Positions 1-12,541 of a stretch of DNA of 64,000 bases are shown here, piece by piece. The stretch's first letter is position 1. Each line of letters begins with the position of its first letter. The translations under genes were made by a program, and so were the position numbers. Source of the DNA: Primulina eburnea (Eukaryota; Streptophyta; Magnoliopsida; Lamiales; Gesneriaceae); the NCBI RefSeq assembly GCF_022965805.1, contig NC_133108.1:18426056-18490055 (forward strand), in the 5' to 3' direction. The notes beneath the pieces are model-generated. The model ran no database searches. It was not told the origin of the DNA and worked only from the letters and a program-made list of their open reading frames with translations.

Positions 1-215
1 CATTCAGTTCATTGATGATATTGCTAACTCGTTCATCATATCCATTCATGGATTCTCCAGTCTTCATCTTGATATTATCATATTCTTGTACAGCAACTGA
101 GAGTTTTTTCTCCTTTGTTCGCTCGTTTCCCTCACATAATTGAATCAATTTTTCTCAAATTTCTTTGGTTGTTCTGCACATCTTGATTTCTGCATCAACC
201 TCGTCATATTATGTG
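1..215 (-). pseudogene. Copia gag (UBN2-type) fragment
   Basis: Read on the minus strand, this stretch gives a gag-like peptide with the pattern KEKKLSVAVQEYDNIKMK followed by GESMNGYDERVSNIINELN. This is the form of the UBN2/DUF4219 gag domain of plant Copia elements (an E/K-rich helix, then a 'MKxGES...R...I..L' segment). There is an in-frame stop after a TTKEI motif. The fragment runs off the left edge and stops being gag-like near 215, where AT-rich non-coding sequence begins. No LTR or pol of the same element is visible, so its family is unknown. Confidence 0.6.
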
Positions 216-849
216 TTGTGTTATTTTTATGCGTAAAACTTTATGTGTGACGTTCGTCGTTTGAGCAGAAAATGGTTTGGAACAGTTTTGAAATAATTTT
301 TAGATATGAAAACTCGTTTTTGCTGTCTTTTTAAATATTGTGATTTTTTGGTCGTGATTCTGAGAAAACTTTCAACACAAAAATTGCAGAACTTTTTGTT
401 ACCTTCGATTGGACAGTAAATTCGAAATATTTGGATAAAAATTGAGCGAGTTATGGTGTTTTTCGTGGGACTGCTCAAGCTTTTCAGAAATAATATGTAT
501 TGATAAGTTCTTGATGTTATTTTTTGCAGGCTTCGTTGGGATCGACGGGTGATCGTTGATGCATCTAGGTATGTTTAGTATGATGTTGGGTTGGCATTTC
601 GGTTGTCGTTTAGTGTCGATAGGCACTCGAATCCATTAGAAGTCGTAGGAAACGATTTGGTGTCAATTGTCGTGTTTCGAATTGTATGTGTCGTAGAGTG
701 GACGTCGTGCTTTGGCGTGTTTTTACGAATTTGATTCGATGTTATGGCATACTAATATGGGTCTTGGGGTGTCGGTTCATGGTCCGTACAATCGAGTCTA
801 GAATGATAAGCATTGCATGTATTGAATTTTCGTAGGTTTACAAGTCGCG

Positions 850-1110
850 CAGGTACACGGACCGGGACACGGACCATGGCACGGGGTCCGTGCCTTCGTT
901 TTCTTCTTGGTGTCATTTTTGCGATCCAACACGGACCCCACACGGACCAGGGCACGGGGTCCGTGCCTTCCCTTTCCTGAACGACAAATTTCACCGCACC
1001 TACTCGGACCCGGAGCCGGACCTGGGCAAGGGGTCCGTGTCCCTTCTACTTCCCGAGTATTTCATTTGCGCACCTACATGGACCATACACGGACCCAGGC
1101 ACGGGGAAAT
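850..1110 (+). repeat. GC-rich CACGGACC / GGGTCCGTG repeat cluster
   Basis: Several copies of cacggacc and its inverse ggggtccgtgcc are spaced some 60-100 bases apart in otherwise AT-rich DNA, for example near 857-893, 929-965, 1002-1040 and 1078-1106. They can pair as inverted repeats. They resemble in layout, but not in sequence, the GC cassettes of other Gypsy LTRs in this window. Confidence 0.6.
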
Positions 1111-1426
1111 TGTACTACATATTTTTTTGGGAAACTTTATTGTGTCTTTGGAGTTTCATGTCTTGGTTTAGTATAACGATTTAAATGAGCCCAATTCCCG
1201 AATGTTTTAGAATGTCTTAAGTTTTTATGGAATTCGGTGGTGAGCATGCGTACCTACGTCTAAGTTATGCAAGTTAAGTTTTTAATTTCATGTTAGTATG
1301 TGCAGCAGTGGCCCCAAACGAAACCCAACGAATCCCTCAATGCCAAGTAAGTATCTTGACGTGCAAGAAAATATTTTCAAGTTTTTGAGGTATGCTAAAT
1401 GTCTTGTGACCAATTTATGTATGAGG

Positions 1427-1552
1427 TTGGAAAGCGTTAATCATGAACGGGGACCAACCCACCCCGTTACATTATGAACGGGTTTAGATCGAGATTGGAA
1501 AGCGTTAAATCATGAACGGGGACCAATCTGCCCGTTAAATTATGAATGGGGA
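1427..1552 (+). repeat. 68-bp imperfect tandem duplication
   Basis: The unit beginning ttggaaagcgtta and containing catgaacggggacca occurs at 1427 and again at 1495, with a few substitutions. Each unit itself contains two 'atgaacggg' submotifs. Confidence 0.75.
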
Positions 1553-2859
1553 TCTCATGTATGTGGCAGTGAATTTTTTCCTGTCAGCCCAGTACTATGG
1601 TTTAGTCTGATTAGACGATTTTTGTTATGTGTCACTTGCTTTGAAATATGCCTCTACGCAAAATGATGAAATTATGCATGTTAAAGTATGCTAGCATGTT
1701 TAAGAAAAGTTTATGTTGATGGCACGTCTAAGTATGTATGTACGTATATCGAGGTTTTGATATGCAAGTTCAGGTTTCAAGTATGTATGTTCTATTTTAA
1801 AGTTGCATGTGGTTTTATTACGTATTACTTGTTACTTCCAGTTATACGTGTTGAGTCTTTAGACTTACTAGACTTGATCGATGCTGGCGTGGATGTTTAT
1901 GAGTGTGACACCCTAAAAACAAAGGTGCATAAATGCATTTTTAATAGTATAAATTTTATTATTTTCACTTTTAACATTTTATCATATTATTTTTCGGTAC
2001 AAATTTTATTTGTCCAAAGTATCTAGAAATACATTAAAATACATCACAATACACTTAAAAATTCATCAAGCACTATAAGGTTCCCATTCCAAAATCAAAT
2101 ACCCAAAATATAATAAAATATTATAATTAAACTCAACATATATGTTAAGTAATTAATTACAATAATTATTAAGTTCAATATAAGATAATTAGGTTCAATG
2201 ATTAGATACACGAATATAATAATATTAAATCTGGATAAACATGAGATTTTTCTATTTAATAAATAAATAAATAAAATAATAATATTAATAACGATAAACT
2301 TAAAACTCACGGCTATATATAATGCACTTCTAACCAAAAGAAAATGAAGAAAGAGAGAGAGAGCCGAGAAGAACGAAAGAAAGGGAGAGGGAAGGAGAAG
2401 AAAAGAAAAAGAGAGGAAGAAATAGAAGAAAAAGCTATACCCCTTTCCGAAAAATCCCGATAAATCACCAACTATTCACCTCATATCATAAAACAATATA
2501 GCGCTGGAGGTGACGTAAGAGGATCGACCGAAAACAAGGAAATCCAACAAAGATATTCCGCAAATCGGCAACGGTATACCGTATTCAAGCTAGGTACTTT
2601 TCGCTCATTTCTCTTATAGCTACACACCAAACTAGAGGTCGGCTTGAATAACAAAGTTGTACCTCTTGTTGCATAGATGAGGTACATACCGCCCGTCATC
2701 CAAAAATATTGCCGGAACTAAGATTTTCAGAATGCCAGAGTACCTCCGTTAGCCATACGATGATATTTAAATCTGGTATCGTTCGGTTAGGAATTTGACA
2801 AAACTTTCAATAAGAGAATTCAAGATCATAAAAATTTACACATGCTGGAAAAAAACGGG

Positions 2860-2940
2860 CCGCGCGTGGCCACCGGAAGGCCAGCCACGCGCCGGCACCA
2901 TCGGCGCGTGTACCCCACGCGCCGCCGGAACGGCGAGTTT
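2860..2940 (+). repeat. GC-rich inverted repeats (cacgcgcc/ggcgcgtg)
   Basis: A cluster of gccacgcgccgg, ggcgcgtg and cacgcgccgccgg in AT-rich DNA. The inverted copies can form stems. Unlike the cassettes in the other Gypsy LTRs, this one lies downstream of the likely TATA. Confidence 0.6.
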
Positions 2941-3366
2941 CCGGCAGCCGAACATTCCTGAGTATATTTTCGACTTTTTGGCCAACTTTCGTAATGTTTG
3001 GATATACCTTCTAATTAATATGAATTTTTGAAACTTAATTAAAATCAACCGGATTAAATTTTGAAAAAAAAATAATCTGAAAATGATCAGCTAGTTACTT
3101 AAAAAACTCTAACATATAAATATCATTCATAATATATTTTTAGGACTTGCTCCAGCAACTCGGATTATTAATCAAGCCTAAACTGTAAGTTAACAGGTGA
3201 GGAAATTACTATTCATTCTTCTATTAAAGCCTTTGGCATTTGGCCTGAAAATTTCAACAGCATTTATTTAATGTTCAAATATCATCCACTGTTCATTTCA
3301 ATTACTGATATATTTTCTTGCATATTTATGAATGGATTGATATATCATGAATGAATGGAGTCATGG

Positions 3367-3515
3367 ACAGCGGATTTCGGTCCGGAAATTAAGTCCACTG
3401 GACAACGTGGCTTCGGCCCGGAAAATGAGTCCAATGAACAACAGGTCAAAAGTCTCGGGTATATGTTTCATCTGAACAACGCGCACCGAATATTTCGGTC
3501 CGGAGAATGGTTCAC
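3367..3515 (+). repeat. Three spaced ttcggtccggaaa motifs
   Basis: The motif ttcggtccgga/ttcggcccgga recurs at about 50-90 base spacing inside the LTR, each time followed by a purine-rich stretch and 'agtcca' or similar. It looks like decayed tandem repeats. Function unknown. Confidence 0.5.
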
Positions 3516-4066
3516 CCGGCTCGTAAAAAGTGCTCAATTAGAGCCACCAATGTTAATTTATGGAATTTTCATTTATCTATTATTTCATTGCATATCATTC
3601 ATAATATCTAAATTTTTATTCCTATTATTTCATGTATAATTATGATGAAGTGTTATTTAAAAGCCATATATTGATTTAAACTCACTAAGTCCTCAAAGAC
3701 TTAACCCTCTGTTTCTTTTCGTCTATTGTAATTTCCAGACACAGGAACCCTCGAATTGGAACAACATGAGCATTTGAGAGTTGGAATGATATGTTTATAA
3801 AAGAATGTTAAACTTCCGCTGTAACATAATTGTACATATGAATGTTAAACTTCCGCTGTAAAATAATTATACATATTTGAAATAAGAATGTAAATATTTG
3901 TAGATAATCTTTAAATTATAGTAGAAAGTAATTAAATTTTTATCTACAATATCTTTCTAATAATAATAATGGTAAAAATAAAAATAGAATTTCAATAAAG
4001 AAAGATTGAAGGTAAATGTGGCACTTAGTAAGGGAATAATTATGAATTCCTAAACCGGGCGCCACA

Positions 4067-4363
4067 GAGGTGGTATCAGAGCCTAGGTTTCTTATAGACT
4101 AGAGTCTAGAGACAGGATCCTTAAGTTTATTATAATGTCATACATTAATTTTTATGTTTTCCTCATAATTGAAATGTCTCTTTTCCGGATGACTTAGTTT
4201 GCTTGTTCTGTTTTTATTTTTCTTGGGTATTGTAAATATTTGAAACATGTCTTGTTTATAAATAAAACTGACTGTTTACCCTCTGACATAACTATGTACA
4301 TTCATTACAAGATATGTTCATATTTTATATTTATATGTTTAGAATGACGTCTTCACAAAATAG
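4067..4363 (+). mobile_element. Gypsy leader with PBS; gag cut at its start
   Basis: tggtatcagagcc at 4071-4083 is complementary to the 3' end of initiator-Met tRNA, the usual primer for chromoviruses. The leader that follows is AT-rich. An ATG at 4343 opens a frame beginning MTSSQN, the position expected for gag, but after about six codons the sequence passes into a Copia LTR at 4364. The remainder of this element must lie beyond the nested block. The bases aatag (4359-4363) are the candidate left TSD copy of that Copia insertion. Confidence 0.65.
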
Positions 4364-6423
4364 TGAAAGGGGATCGGTTACGGTGACCGGAAGCGCAACG
4401 AAAGTTTAAATTTTTGGTTTTTCATAAGAAATTTTCGGCCACCTTGATTTAATGTGTAGCAAACACAATAACAAAAAATATGACATTCATATTGTGTTTA
4501 GAAATTACCTATCAATCTCTTGAGATTGATGATGGCTCCAACTTAGTTGATATATAACTAAGCTCTTGATGGCAAGACAATCTACAAGCTTCACCTTGTT
4601 CTTGAATCTTTCCTTCAAAATTAGGCCCACCACCAACTAGCTAGAACCAATCTAATTTTGCATTAGAAAAATTAGAGTATTTTACATTGAGAAGTGTAGG
4701 CTTTCCTCAACAATTGAAGAAAGAAAAAAAAAGAGGGAGAATGAATAGTAATTTTGGCCACTATTCATGCTAGGAGAGAAGGAGAGACATTTTTTTGGTT
4801 GTGGGAAAAGTTAAAGTAAAAAGGTTGCATGCCATGCCTAGATAATAGAAAAATTTGTCTCCCAACCTTTCAACTCCCTCGCATGCCTTTCTATTTGGGT
4901 TTGTAACAATTACAAAGTCCATGGACATTTATTTAAATGTCCCAAACACATTTGAGACCATTTAACCATTGCTTGATTTTACTCAAGCCTACTAGTCTAA
5001 TAATTATTTCTAATTGGGCTCTACAATTCGCAATATTGTTTAATTAATTCAACACTTGAATTAATTTAATTATTTGGACTCTACTAGGCCCACTAGTGTT
5101 TAATTAGTTCAACACTTGAATTAATTTAATTTAGTCCATAATAATGTTTATGAAAATCACAATTTTCAAATACATTATTTGTTTGGCCAACTTTTAATTT
5201 AGGAACACTTCCATAAATTAAAATTTACATTTCTCTCATAGAATTCATACTTCTAATTTTCGTTACGCTTATAAACTCCTTTATAAGCCATTCAACACAT
5301 TGAACTATTTCTCTTCTCAACGGGATCTAGAAAGCTAGTACTTGTGTGGCTCTCAATGGTTCATTGATACAACTAGCCGTGGGTTCACATCTCCATGTGA
5401 TTCGAACTAAACATGTCCTTATATGAGCATACCCCAATTGCTTCATTCTTAATTATCAACTCCTTGATAACAAGAACGTCAGAACTGAAGTCTGATAGTA
5501 CCCAACCAATCATGTTAAACGCCTAGCAGCATCGCTTACATGATTCCCTAGGTATCAAATGATGGTGCCTGCAAGAACCATTCAATTATGGTTAGCGTAC
5601 AGTACGGTCCCTTCAACTCATATATCCCGATCGATTCGACAACCATTGGTTTATCGAGAGTTGTCAATGAATCGATACTATGTGTCATGTCGTAGTTGCA
5701 TCGATGGTGTAATCTATGAAATTCCTTTCATAATTACCACCATACTCTGATCAGAGATTTCAACCTACATACACATGAGAACACATAGGATATCCATACC
5801 CGAAGGTAAGCGGTGAATCTCCGACTACAATGCATCGACTCCTATATGTTTCGACAAATCACCCAATCTTGCCACCTGATGACCCCTTGAGAGTCGGTAA
5901 ACAAGTCAAAGTGTAATGCTAGCACATAGAGTCTCAATGTTGTCCCGGGTCGTAAGGACTAATGGTGTACAACCATAAACCAGGACGTTTCCATTCGATA
6001 AGTGAGAACCACTTGGAAAGTCCTTTATGGAAGGTTGTTCAGTGCACTCTACCAGGAGCACCTATCTGCATGCTCGGACATCACAATGTCCCCTACCAAT
6101 GAAACATGGTACTCACATCGCAGATACTAGTCTCGAACTCTAGCGGCCTATATCCTTCTTAACGACGGCTGAATCGACTAGGAACTGTTTAGAATATACA
6201 GTATTCCAAATATGAGTTTCATGATACTCATCATATGAGCATCTCATATTCTTTATACTATTTTTATATTCAAGGTCTTTATCTATGCAACTAGCATGGG
6301 TATACAGATAAAGATTTGCCAAAACAATAATTTCAAATATTATTAAAATAAAGATTGCTTATACATAGAGTTTCATTGTGAACACTCGGCCAACACTTGA
6401 CTCGACGGGCACCTACTCTAACA
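4364..6423 (-). mobile_element. 3' LTR of the old minus-strand Copia
   Basis: On the minus strand this reads tgttagagtaggtgc ... ccctttca, the same termini as the young Copia LTRs at 38248 onward. A minus-strand PPT (read here as atctcccacttgca, 6424-6437) abuts it on the internal side, so it is the 3' LTR. Length is 2,060 bp against 2,066-2,067 in the young copies. It is clearly diverged from the young array, but similar to the 5' LTR fragment at 32520-33461, its presumed partner. Confidence 0.9.
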
Positions 6424-6437
6424 ATCTCCCACTTGCA
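6424..6437 (-). promoter_or_regulatory. Polypurine tract of the old Copia
   Basis: On the minus strand the sequence tgcaagtgggagat lies between the pol stop codon and the 3' LTR. It is identical to the PPT of the young copies and would prime plus-strand DNA synthesis. Confidence 0.8.
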
Positions 6438-9400
6438 CTAGAGCCAACTACCCATATGCTTCAAACCCATTGATTCGAGCGATGCATCTCGAATAATGGT
6501 CCAGGTAAAGGCTTAGCTAGTGGATCAGCAACATTATCTGCGGAACCGACTATGTCAAAAGACACTTCTTCCTCTTTCCACAATCTCTCCGAGGATGTGG
6601 TACTTTCTCAATACATGTTTGGACTTCTCATGAGACCTTGGCTCATTTGTTTGAGCTAAAGCTCCCGTATTATCACACAACACCGGGAGAGGAGCAACTC
6701 CATTAGGAATGACGTCCAACACTTAGACGAAATTCCTTATCCAAACAGCCTCCCTCTCTTATACATTGCTGCATCTGATGCAGCAATGTATTCGGCCTCC
6801 GTGCTGGAATCCGTAGTATTGTCTTGCTTGGAACTCTTCCAAGAGACAGCAGCACCATTGATCATGAATACAAACCCAGAGGTTGACTTCGAGTCATCGA
6901 TATCGCTTTGGAAGCTAGAGTCGGTATAGCCTTCCAATTTCAGTTCTCCACCCCATAGACCAAGAACAATTTATTGGTCCTTCTCACCTACTTGAGGATG
7001 TCTTTCACAGCTTTCCAATGTGGAAGACCAAGGTTCGATTGATATCTACTCACTATACTTAGTGCGAAAGCCATGTCAGGACGTGTAGATATCATAACAT
7101 ACATGATGCTACCAATCGCAGATGCATAAGGAATGCTTGTCATCGCCGCTATCTCTGCATCAGTCTTGAAAGAAAGACTTGGATAGGGACACTCCATGAC
7201 ACATTGGTAGATGTCCTCTCTTGGACTCGTCCATCGAGAACCGCTTCACGATGGTATCAATGTATGTGGACTGGGTGAGACCAAGCAATCTTCTCGATCT
7301 ATCTCTATTGATCTGTATTCCCAATACAAAAGATGCTTCACCCAAGTCCTATATCGAGAACTTACTTGCTAACCATATTTTATTTGATTGCAACATTCCT
7401 ACATCATTCCCAATGATTAGAATGTCATCAACATAAAACACCACAACACTCCCACTGACCTTCTTATACACACAGGGTTCCTCAGGATTCTTATCAAAAC
7501 CAAACTCTTTGATTGTACTATCGAATCTGAGGTTCCAACTCCTAGATGCCTGCTTTAGACCATAAATAGATCTTTGAAGTTTGCATACCATATGGTCACT
7601 TCTGATAGATGTAAACCATCCAGGTTTGAGACATGTAAATCTCTTCCTTAATATCCCCATTAAGAAAGGCTGTCTTAACATCCATCTGCCATATCCAATA
7701 GTCATACCATGCAGCTATGGCTAGCAATATCCTTATAGACTTGAACATTGTAACTGGAGAAAAGGTTTCCTCAAAGTCAACTCCTTGTCTCTGATTATAT
7801 CTTTTTGCCACCAATCGCGCTTTGAAGGTCAATACATTCCCATCCTCCCCAAGTTCCCTTTTGTAAATCCATTTACACCCTATGGGAACAATTCCCTCAG
7901 GTGGTTCCACGAGATTCCACACTTGGTTCGAATGCATGGAATTCATCTCAGATTCCATTGCTTCAAGCCACTTTGGATGAATCGGCATCAGATAATGCTT
8001 CCTTAAAGGTCCTTGGATCACATCCATGGATAGGCTCATCATGGCCCTCTTCAAGAAGCAGACCATACCTCATAGGTGGTCTCGAGACTCTCTCGGATCT
8101 TCTAGGAGCTTGTATCTTCTCACTTGGCTCTTCGGGTGTGGGTTCTATAATTGTGGGTGTCTCTCGAACCTCTTCGAGTTCTATCATCTCCCCTTTTCTA
8201 TCCAATAGAAATTCCTTTTCCAAAAAGGATGCATTCCTAGAAACAAACACCTTTGTTTCTTGGGGATGATAGAAATAAAATCCAATAGAATTCCTTGGAT
8301 ATCCCACAAAGTAACATAAAATGGATCGACTATCTAATTTATCTCCCACTACCTGCTTCACATAAGCAGGGCTCCTTATATTCTAAGATAAGAATATTTG
8401 GGAGGCTTACCCATCCATATCTCATATGGTGTCTGCCTTTAAATGTACATTTAGTGGAATATCTTTCAATTTTAAGTTATAGAGATCGTTTTCAAGTTCA
8501 CCAGTACCAATCAAACATTCATTCTTGTAAATATTGCAAACACCTTAGCAAAAGAAACAAGAATATCCATCTTTATCAACACAGAAATGGAAATAATGTT
8601 TTTTACCAATTCAGGTACAAACAAAACATCTCTTAAAATTAACTTAAAATCATTGTTCAACAGCAAGTAACATCTCCTATGGCCTTGGTAGCAACTCTTG
8701 CTCCATTGCCAACCCTCAAGAAGGTCTCACATTCCCTAAGCCTCCTACTTCTTCCCATCACCTGTAACTCATTACAGAGATGTGAGCTACAACCGCTATC
8801 CAATACCCAAGAAGTAGAGTTAATTGAAATGTTTACTTCAATATAGAACATACTAGTTCCAGAACCTTTCTGGGCAAAATATTCTCTGCAGTTACGCCTC
8901 CAATGTCCAGGCTTCTTGCAGTGATGACATTCATCAGCAGTCTTGTCAGCCTTAACTGGTATGGCTGCCACAACGGGATACAGAGATTGCCTCAACAAGG
9001 GCACGTTCTTCTTGGGACGTTGGAAAGAACGCTTCTTTCCCTTCCCATGTGGATCAATCTTCGTACCAGCTGAAGAACCCACATAAAGAACCAACTTCTC
9101 TTTCTTGATGGTTGATTCAAACGTAACAAGCATATTCACCAAATCCTCAAGGGTCGGCTCCATCTTGTTCATGTTGAAGTTCACCACAAAAGGATCAAAT
9201 GAGCTAGGCAATGATAACAGCAACACGTCGCTGGTCAACTCCGAAGGCAAGATCAGATCCATGCCAACGAGCTTGTCCACTTGCCCAATCAACTTCAGGC
9301 CATGCTCATGAACCGCGGCCCCATCTCGCATGCGCAAAGTGATCAGCTCCTTGACGGTAGCATGCCTAAGAGGTCGTGTTTGCTCACCAAAGATCTCCTT

Positions 9401-9702
9401 GAGATGCAAATGAATGTCAGCAGCACTCTTTGCATCGTCAAAACGCCTCTGCAGCTCATCATTCATAGAAGTCAGCATATAACACCTGGCTATCAAGTCA
9501 TGGTCACACCATTTCTGTAAGCATGCAATTCCTCAGGAGTGCAGTCAGTCGGAGCCTCAACAGGGGGCGACTCAGTCAGTGTATATTCTACCCTTTCCGA
9601 ATTCAAGACGATTTTTAGGTTTCTTAGCCAAGTGAGGTAATTAGGTCCAGTTAATATGTGTTTTTCGAGTATTGCAGATATCGGATTGCGAATCGAAGAC
9701 AT
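6438..9702 (-). pseudogene. Copia gag-pol polyprotein, degenerate
   Basis: This is the minus-strand homologue of the 1,310-residue gag-pol of the young array. From the ATG at 9702 the order is gag (MSSIRNPISAILEKH), zinc knuckle CHHCKKPGHWRRNC, protease DSGCSSHLC, a remnant before integrase, then RT (TAFLNGDIKEE, YVDDILIIGND) and RNase H ([22 protein letters not shown]). It is broken by frameshifts and stops throughout. Compared with the intact copies, roughly 700 bp are missing near 8427-8452: the zinc-binding region and most of the catalytic core of integrase are gone, joining text before the IN zinc finger to text just after the core. The protease reads DSG rather than DTG. It is non-functional by any reading. 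Confidence 0.92.
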
Positions 9703-9866
9703 TGTCAATTTGTACTGAAAAGTAAAAACAGATAAATGTTGATGACTATTTTAAAATATTTAGTAAGATATGAAGTTTGGACTTTTACTTCATAAATATT
9801 TGCTCCCACTGTTTTGACATCTTTCACTACCCTCTAGTGAAAACAGGAAACTCCTTTCCTCAGTAG
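9703..9866 (-). mobile_element. Old Copia leader, segment next to gag
   Basis: Homologous to the end of the young Copia leader (for example 41914-42076), including the pyrimidine-rich stretch ending in cag just before the start codon. It ends where the Athila-like element begins at 9867. agtag at 9862-9866 is one copy of the target-site duplication; the leader resumes at 26697. Confidence 0.85.
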
Positions 9867-11452
9867 TGATAAACATAAAAATTGTACATTAATTAAATGT
9901 TTTATAATATAAATATATAGTTTTTGTTTTATTAAATGTTTAAATATTATATGTTTTATAATAAATTGTATAAAATATAAGTTGTGGTGTAATTATAAGT
10001 TTTTACTATTTTTACAGGTTCGATAAAACAAGAATAACCTTGGCGTTGCAAATGGGATTAAGATGATTCTTGGACCTGTAGAAAGTTGATTATAAGATCT
10101 ACAATATTGTTGCCAAGCATGAGATAAAAATCCTCTCACAAGTGGGATCAAATTAAGCAACAATTAAAGTTACCAAAGGAGTGTCAGTTTTACCATGCTC
10201 TAGTATTTTGACCATATCTCTCAAATTACTTGGTCAAATATTCTGAAAAAAATACCACAACTAGACAACTCAATTATCCACATGTTTCATTTTATGTGAA
10301 GAAGCAAATTCGGAGAAGAAGATTTTGAAAAGTGATGTGTAATATAATATTAATTTCTTGGAACACCAATGAAGACTTATGTGTAAAAAATAATATTTTA
10401 TTTGTGGTTGTCTCCCCAAATTTGGCTATAAATAGGGGTGCATTGTAATGTATTGAGATATCCCTCATTCTATGAACAAATCTGTGAGTTCATAATATTT
10501 CTCTCTATATTTTTCTTTTATTTCTTCATTTAAATATAATTAGCATGTTAATTTCATATTCAAAGTTTTACACTTTGAATAATGAATAGCTAACTTCCTA
10601 AAGTTGAGATGATAAGGTGAAACTCTTGGCATGATAATAAGGTAATTATAAGGTAAGAATCTATGTTTTATATTATTTAATCATTATTTATTGTTTATGT
10701 TATATTTATTTCTTTAAGTATTTTTATACCCTACTTATAAGTGGGAGTTTTGATTTATTGTTGCTATATGTTACACTAAATTCTTGGAACCATTTAAATG
10801 TTAGTTTGGTATTACCAACCATTTAAAGTGGATGCCTTGAGTTATTATATATAAATATATTATAATATTAAATTCTTGGAACCATTTAAATGTTAGTTTG
10901 GTTTTACCAACCATTTAACTTGGATTCCTTGATTTACTATATATAAATATATCATAATAATATTTTCTTGGTACCATTTAAATGTTAGTTTGGTTTTACC
11001 AACCATTTAAAGTGGGAACCCTTGATTTAGTGTTTACAAATATATATATAGCACAATAAATACTTGACCACATTTATAAGTTTTGGTATATATTATATAC
11101 TTATAAGATAATAATATATAACATAATATAAATATGATTATTTAATATATTGGAACCATTTTATTAAGTGGATTTCAATATTGTTCATTAATGTTAATTT
11201 TATTAAAATGCCAAGAGTGGATCCTTTAATCTCAACTACTTAAATTAAAATTTGAACAATTAAAATTTACCCATTAAAGATCCAATTAAAATTAAAAAGA
11301 AACAAAAACAAAAACAAAAACAAAAACAAAAAGACATTATAGTGGACTTGTAATTACCTTTGCTTCCCTGTGGATACGATATTCGGACTCACCGAATTAT
11401 AATACTTGTGGACAAACCTGCTCTTGGGAGTGTAACAATCAAAGTCGCAACA
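9867..11452 (+). repeat. Athila-like 5' LTR
   Basis: Matches 25108-26691 almost base for base. A TATA box ctataaatag lies at 10426-10435. It includes three 92-bp tandem repeats (10778 onward) and an (acaaaa)n tract near 11300-11332. The right end is fixed by the adjoining primer site. Confidence 0.93.
10778..11050 (+). repeat. Three tandem 92-bp repeats in the Athila LTR
   Basis: Units start at 10778, 10870 and 10962. Each contains ccatttaaatgttagtttgg followed by a taccaaccatttaa segment, which can fold back on the first half, and a tatataaatatat run. The same three units recur at 26018, 26110 and 26202 in the 3' LTR. Confidence 0.88.
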
Positions 11453-11458
11453 AGTTTT

Positions 11459-11476
11459 TGGCGCCGTTGCCGGGGA
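11459..11476 (+). promoter_or_regulatory. Primer-binding site, Asp-tRNA type
   Basis: tggcgccgttgccgggga lies six bases after the LTR end. This is the PBS class known from Athila and Cyclops elements and supports the lineage call. Confidence 0.85.
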
Positions 11477-11647
11477 AGTATAATTTAATTTCAAGTCTAT
11501 TTAATTTTGTTTATGGTTTATTTTTCTTTATTTGAATTTTTATTGCTTTTGTGTTTTTTTTTCTTTTTCTTTTGCATTTGCATGAGCATTTGGTCACGTA
11601 CACTTAGTGGTCGACTCATTCGAAATAACCCTTTATTTTTACAAAAC

Positions 11648-12541
11648 ATGGCGGAAGAACCCATCCAAGAAAATGAAGATGAAATTCAATCTCAACATGA
11701 TCATGATAGACGAAGAACTCTTAGAGATCACATGAATCCTACACGTACTAGTGCACCTTCATGTCTAGTTTTTCCCCCTGATGCATCTCATTTCAATTTT
11801 AAGCCTGGTATTATCCAACTTTTACCCAACTTTCATGGCTTAGATTCTGAAAATCCATACATGCATTTACGAGAGTTTGAAGAAGTGTGCAACACATATA
11901 ATGATCTAAATTGTAGCATGAACACCATTCGACTTAAGCTTTTTCCTTTTTCTTTAAAAGATAAAGCTAAAACTTGGCTACAAAATCTTAGATCGGGATC
12001 CATTCGAACTTGGGATGAATTGCAACAACAATTTTTGAAAAAGATTTTTCCATCTCATAGAACAAATTCTTTCAAAAGGCAAATCATCACTTTCACTCAA
12101 AAACAAGGAGAAACTTTTTATCAGTGTTGGGATAGATACAAAGAATTGCTTAATCTTTGTCCACATCATGGTTTTGAAATTTGGAGAGTTGTTTCTCAAT
12201 TTTATGAAGGCTTAACACCTAAAGATAGGCAAATGGTTGAATTTATGTGTAATGGAACATTTGAAGATAAAGATCCAAACGAGGCAATTGAGTATCTCGA
12301 TTCATTAGCTGAAAATGCTCAAAATTGGGACACTATAGGTACAATCGAACCATCAAACAAGATTCAATCTCCTACATCTGGTGGAGGTATGTACACTCTC
12401 AAAGATGAACATGATCTTCAAGCTAGATTTACCTCTTTGGCAAGAAAAGTTGAAGCACTTGAATTGAAAAAGAATGGTCAATTAAAATCTGTTCAAGTAC
12501 TGTCCAGATCAAATTTTTCGACGTTGCATACCCGACAATGA
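11648..12541 (+). CDS. Athila-type Gag
   Basis: Structural capsid protein of the element. I chose the ATG at 11648 ([12 protein letters not shown]) because the frame upstream is a hydrophobic, pyrimidine-rich leader translation unlike gag. The protein is about 297 residues. It contains the retrotransposon-gag signature (PF03732 type): a [20 protein letters not shown] segment, then an AKTWLQNL...[14 protein letters not shown] segment. No zinc knuckle is visible; the downstream half of gag, the protease and RT have been deleted. The final 15 or so residues run out of frame through the deletion junction into the start of integrase. The domain looks intact, so capsid function is conceivable, but the protein is truncated. 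Confidence 0.85.
   Translation: MAEEPIQENEDEIQSQHDHDRRRTLRDHMNPTRTSAPSCLVFPPDASHFNFKPGIIQLLPNFHGLDSENPYMHLREFEEVCNTYNDLNCSMNTIRLKLFPFSLKDKAKTWLQNLRSGSIRTWDELQQQFLKKIFPSHRTNSFKRQIITFTQKQGETFYQCWDRYKELLNLCPHHGFEIWRVVSQFYEGLTPKDRQMVEFMCNGTFEDKDPNEAIEYLDSLAENAQNWDTIGTIEPSNKIQSPTSGGGMYTLKDEHDLQARFTSLARKVEALELKKNGQLKSVQVLSRSNFSTLHTRQ

Larger units (their letters stand above)
216..1903 (+). repeat. Older Gypsy LTR fragment (probable)
   Basis: No gene-like frame is visible. The right end (about 1840-1903) carries text resembling the R/U5 part of Tekay-type LTRs (actagacttgatcgatgc, gatgtttatgag). The middle carries GC-rich repeats. The sequence stops abruptly at 1903, where another element's TG end begins, so it is probably the target of that insertion. 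The left boundary is unclear. Confidence 0.35.
1904..4066 (+). mobile_element. 5' LTR of a Gypsy element
   Basis: The segment starts with tgtgacacccta and ends gggcgccaca, so it has TG...CA ends. Four bases later comes a primer-binding site tggtatcagagcc, which fixes the right end. The bases before it are atgag (1899-1903), the candidate left copy of a target-site duplication; the right copy lies outside the window. The LTR contains a possible TATA (ctatatataat near 2313), a purine-rich tract (2342-2430), a GC-rich block (2860-2940) and three copies of a 'ttcggtccggaaa' motif (3370-3510). The length of about 2.16 kb fits Tekay-type chromoviruses. Confidence 0.75.

Noticed and set aside
7901..8269. 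Plus-strand open frames within the old Copia
   Set aside because: They are antisense shadows of the minus-strand RT region.
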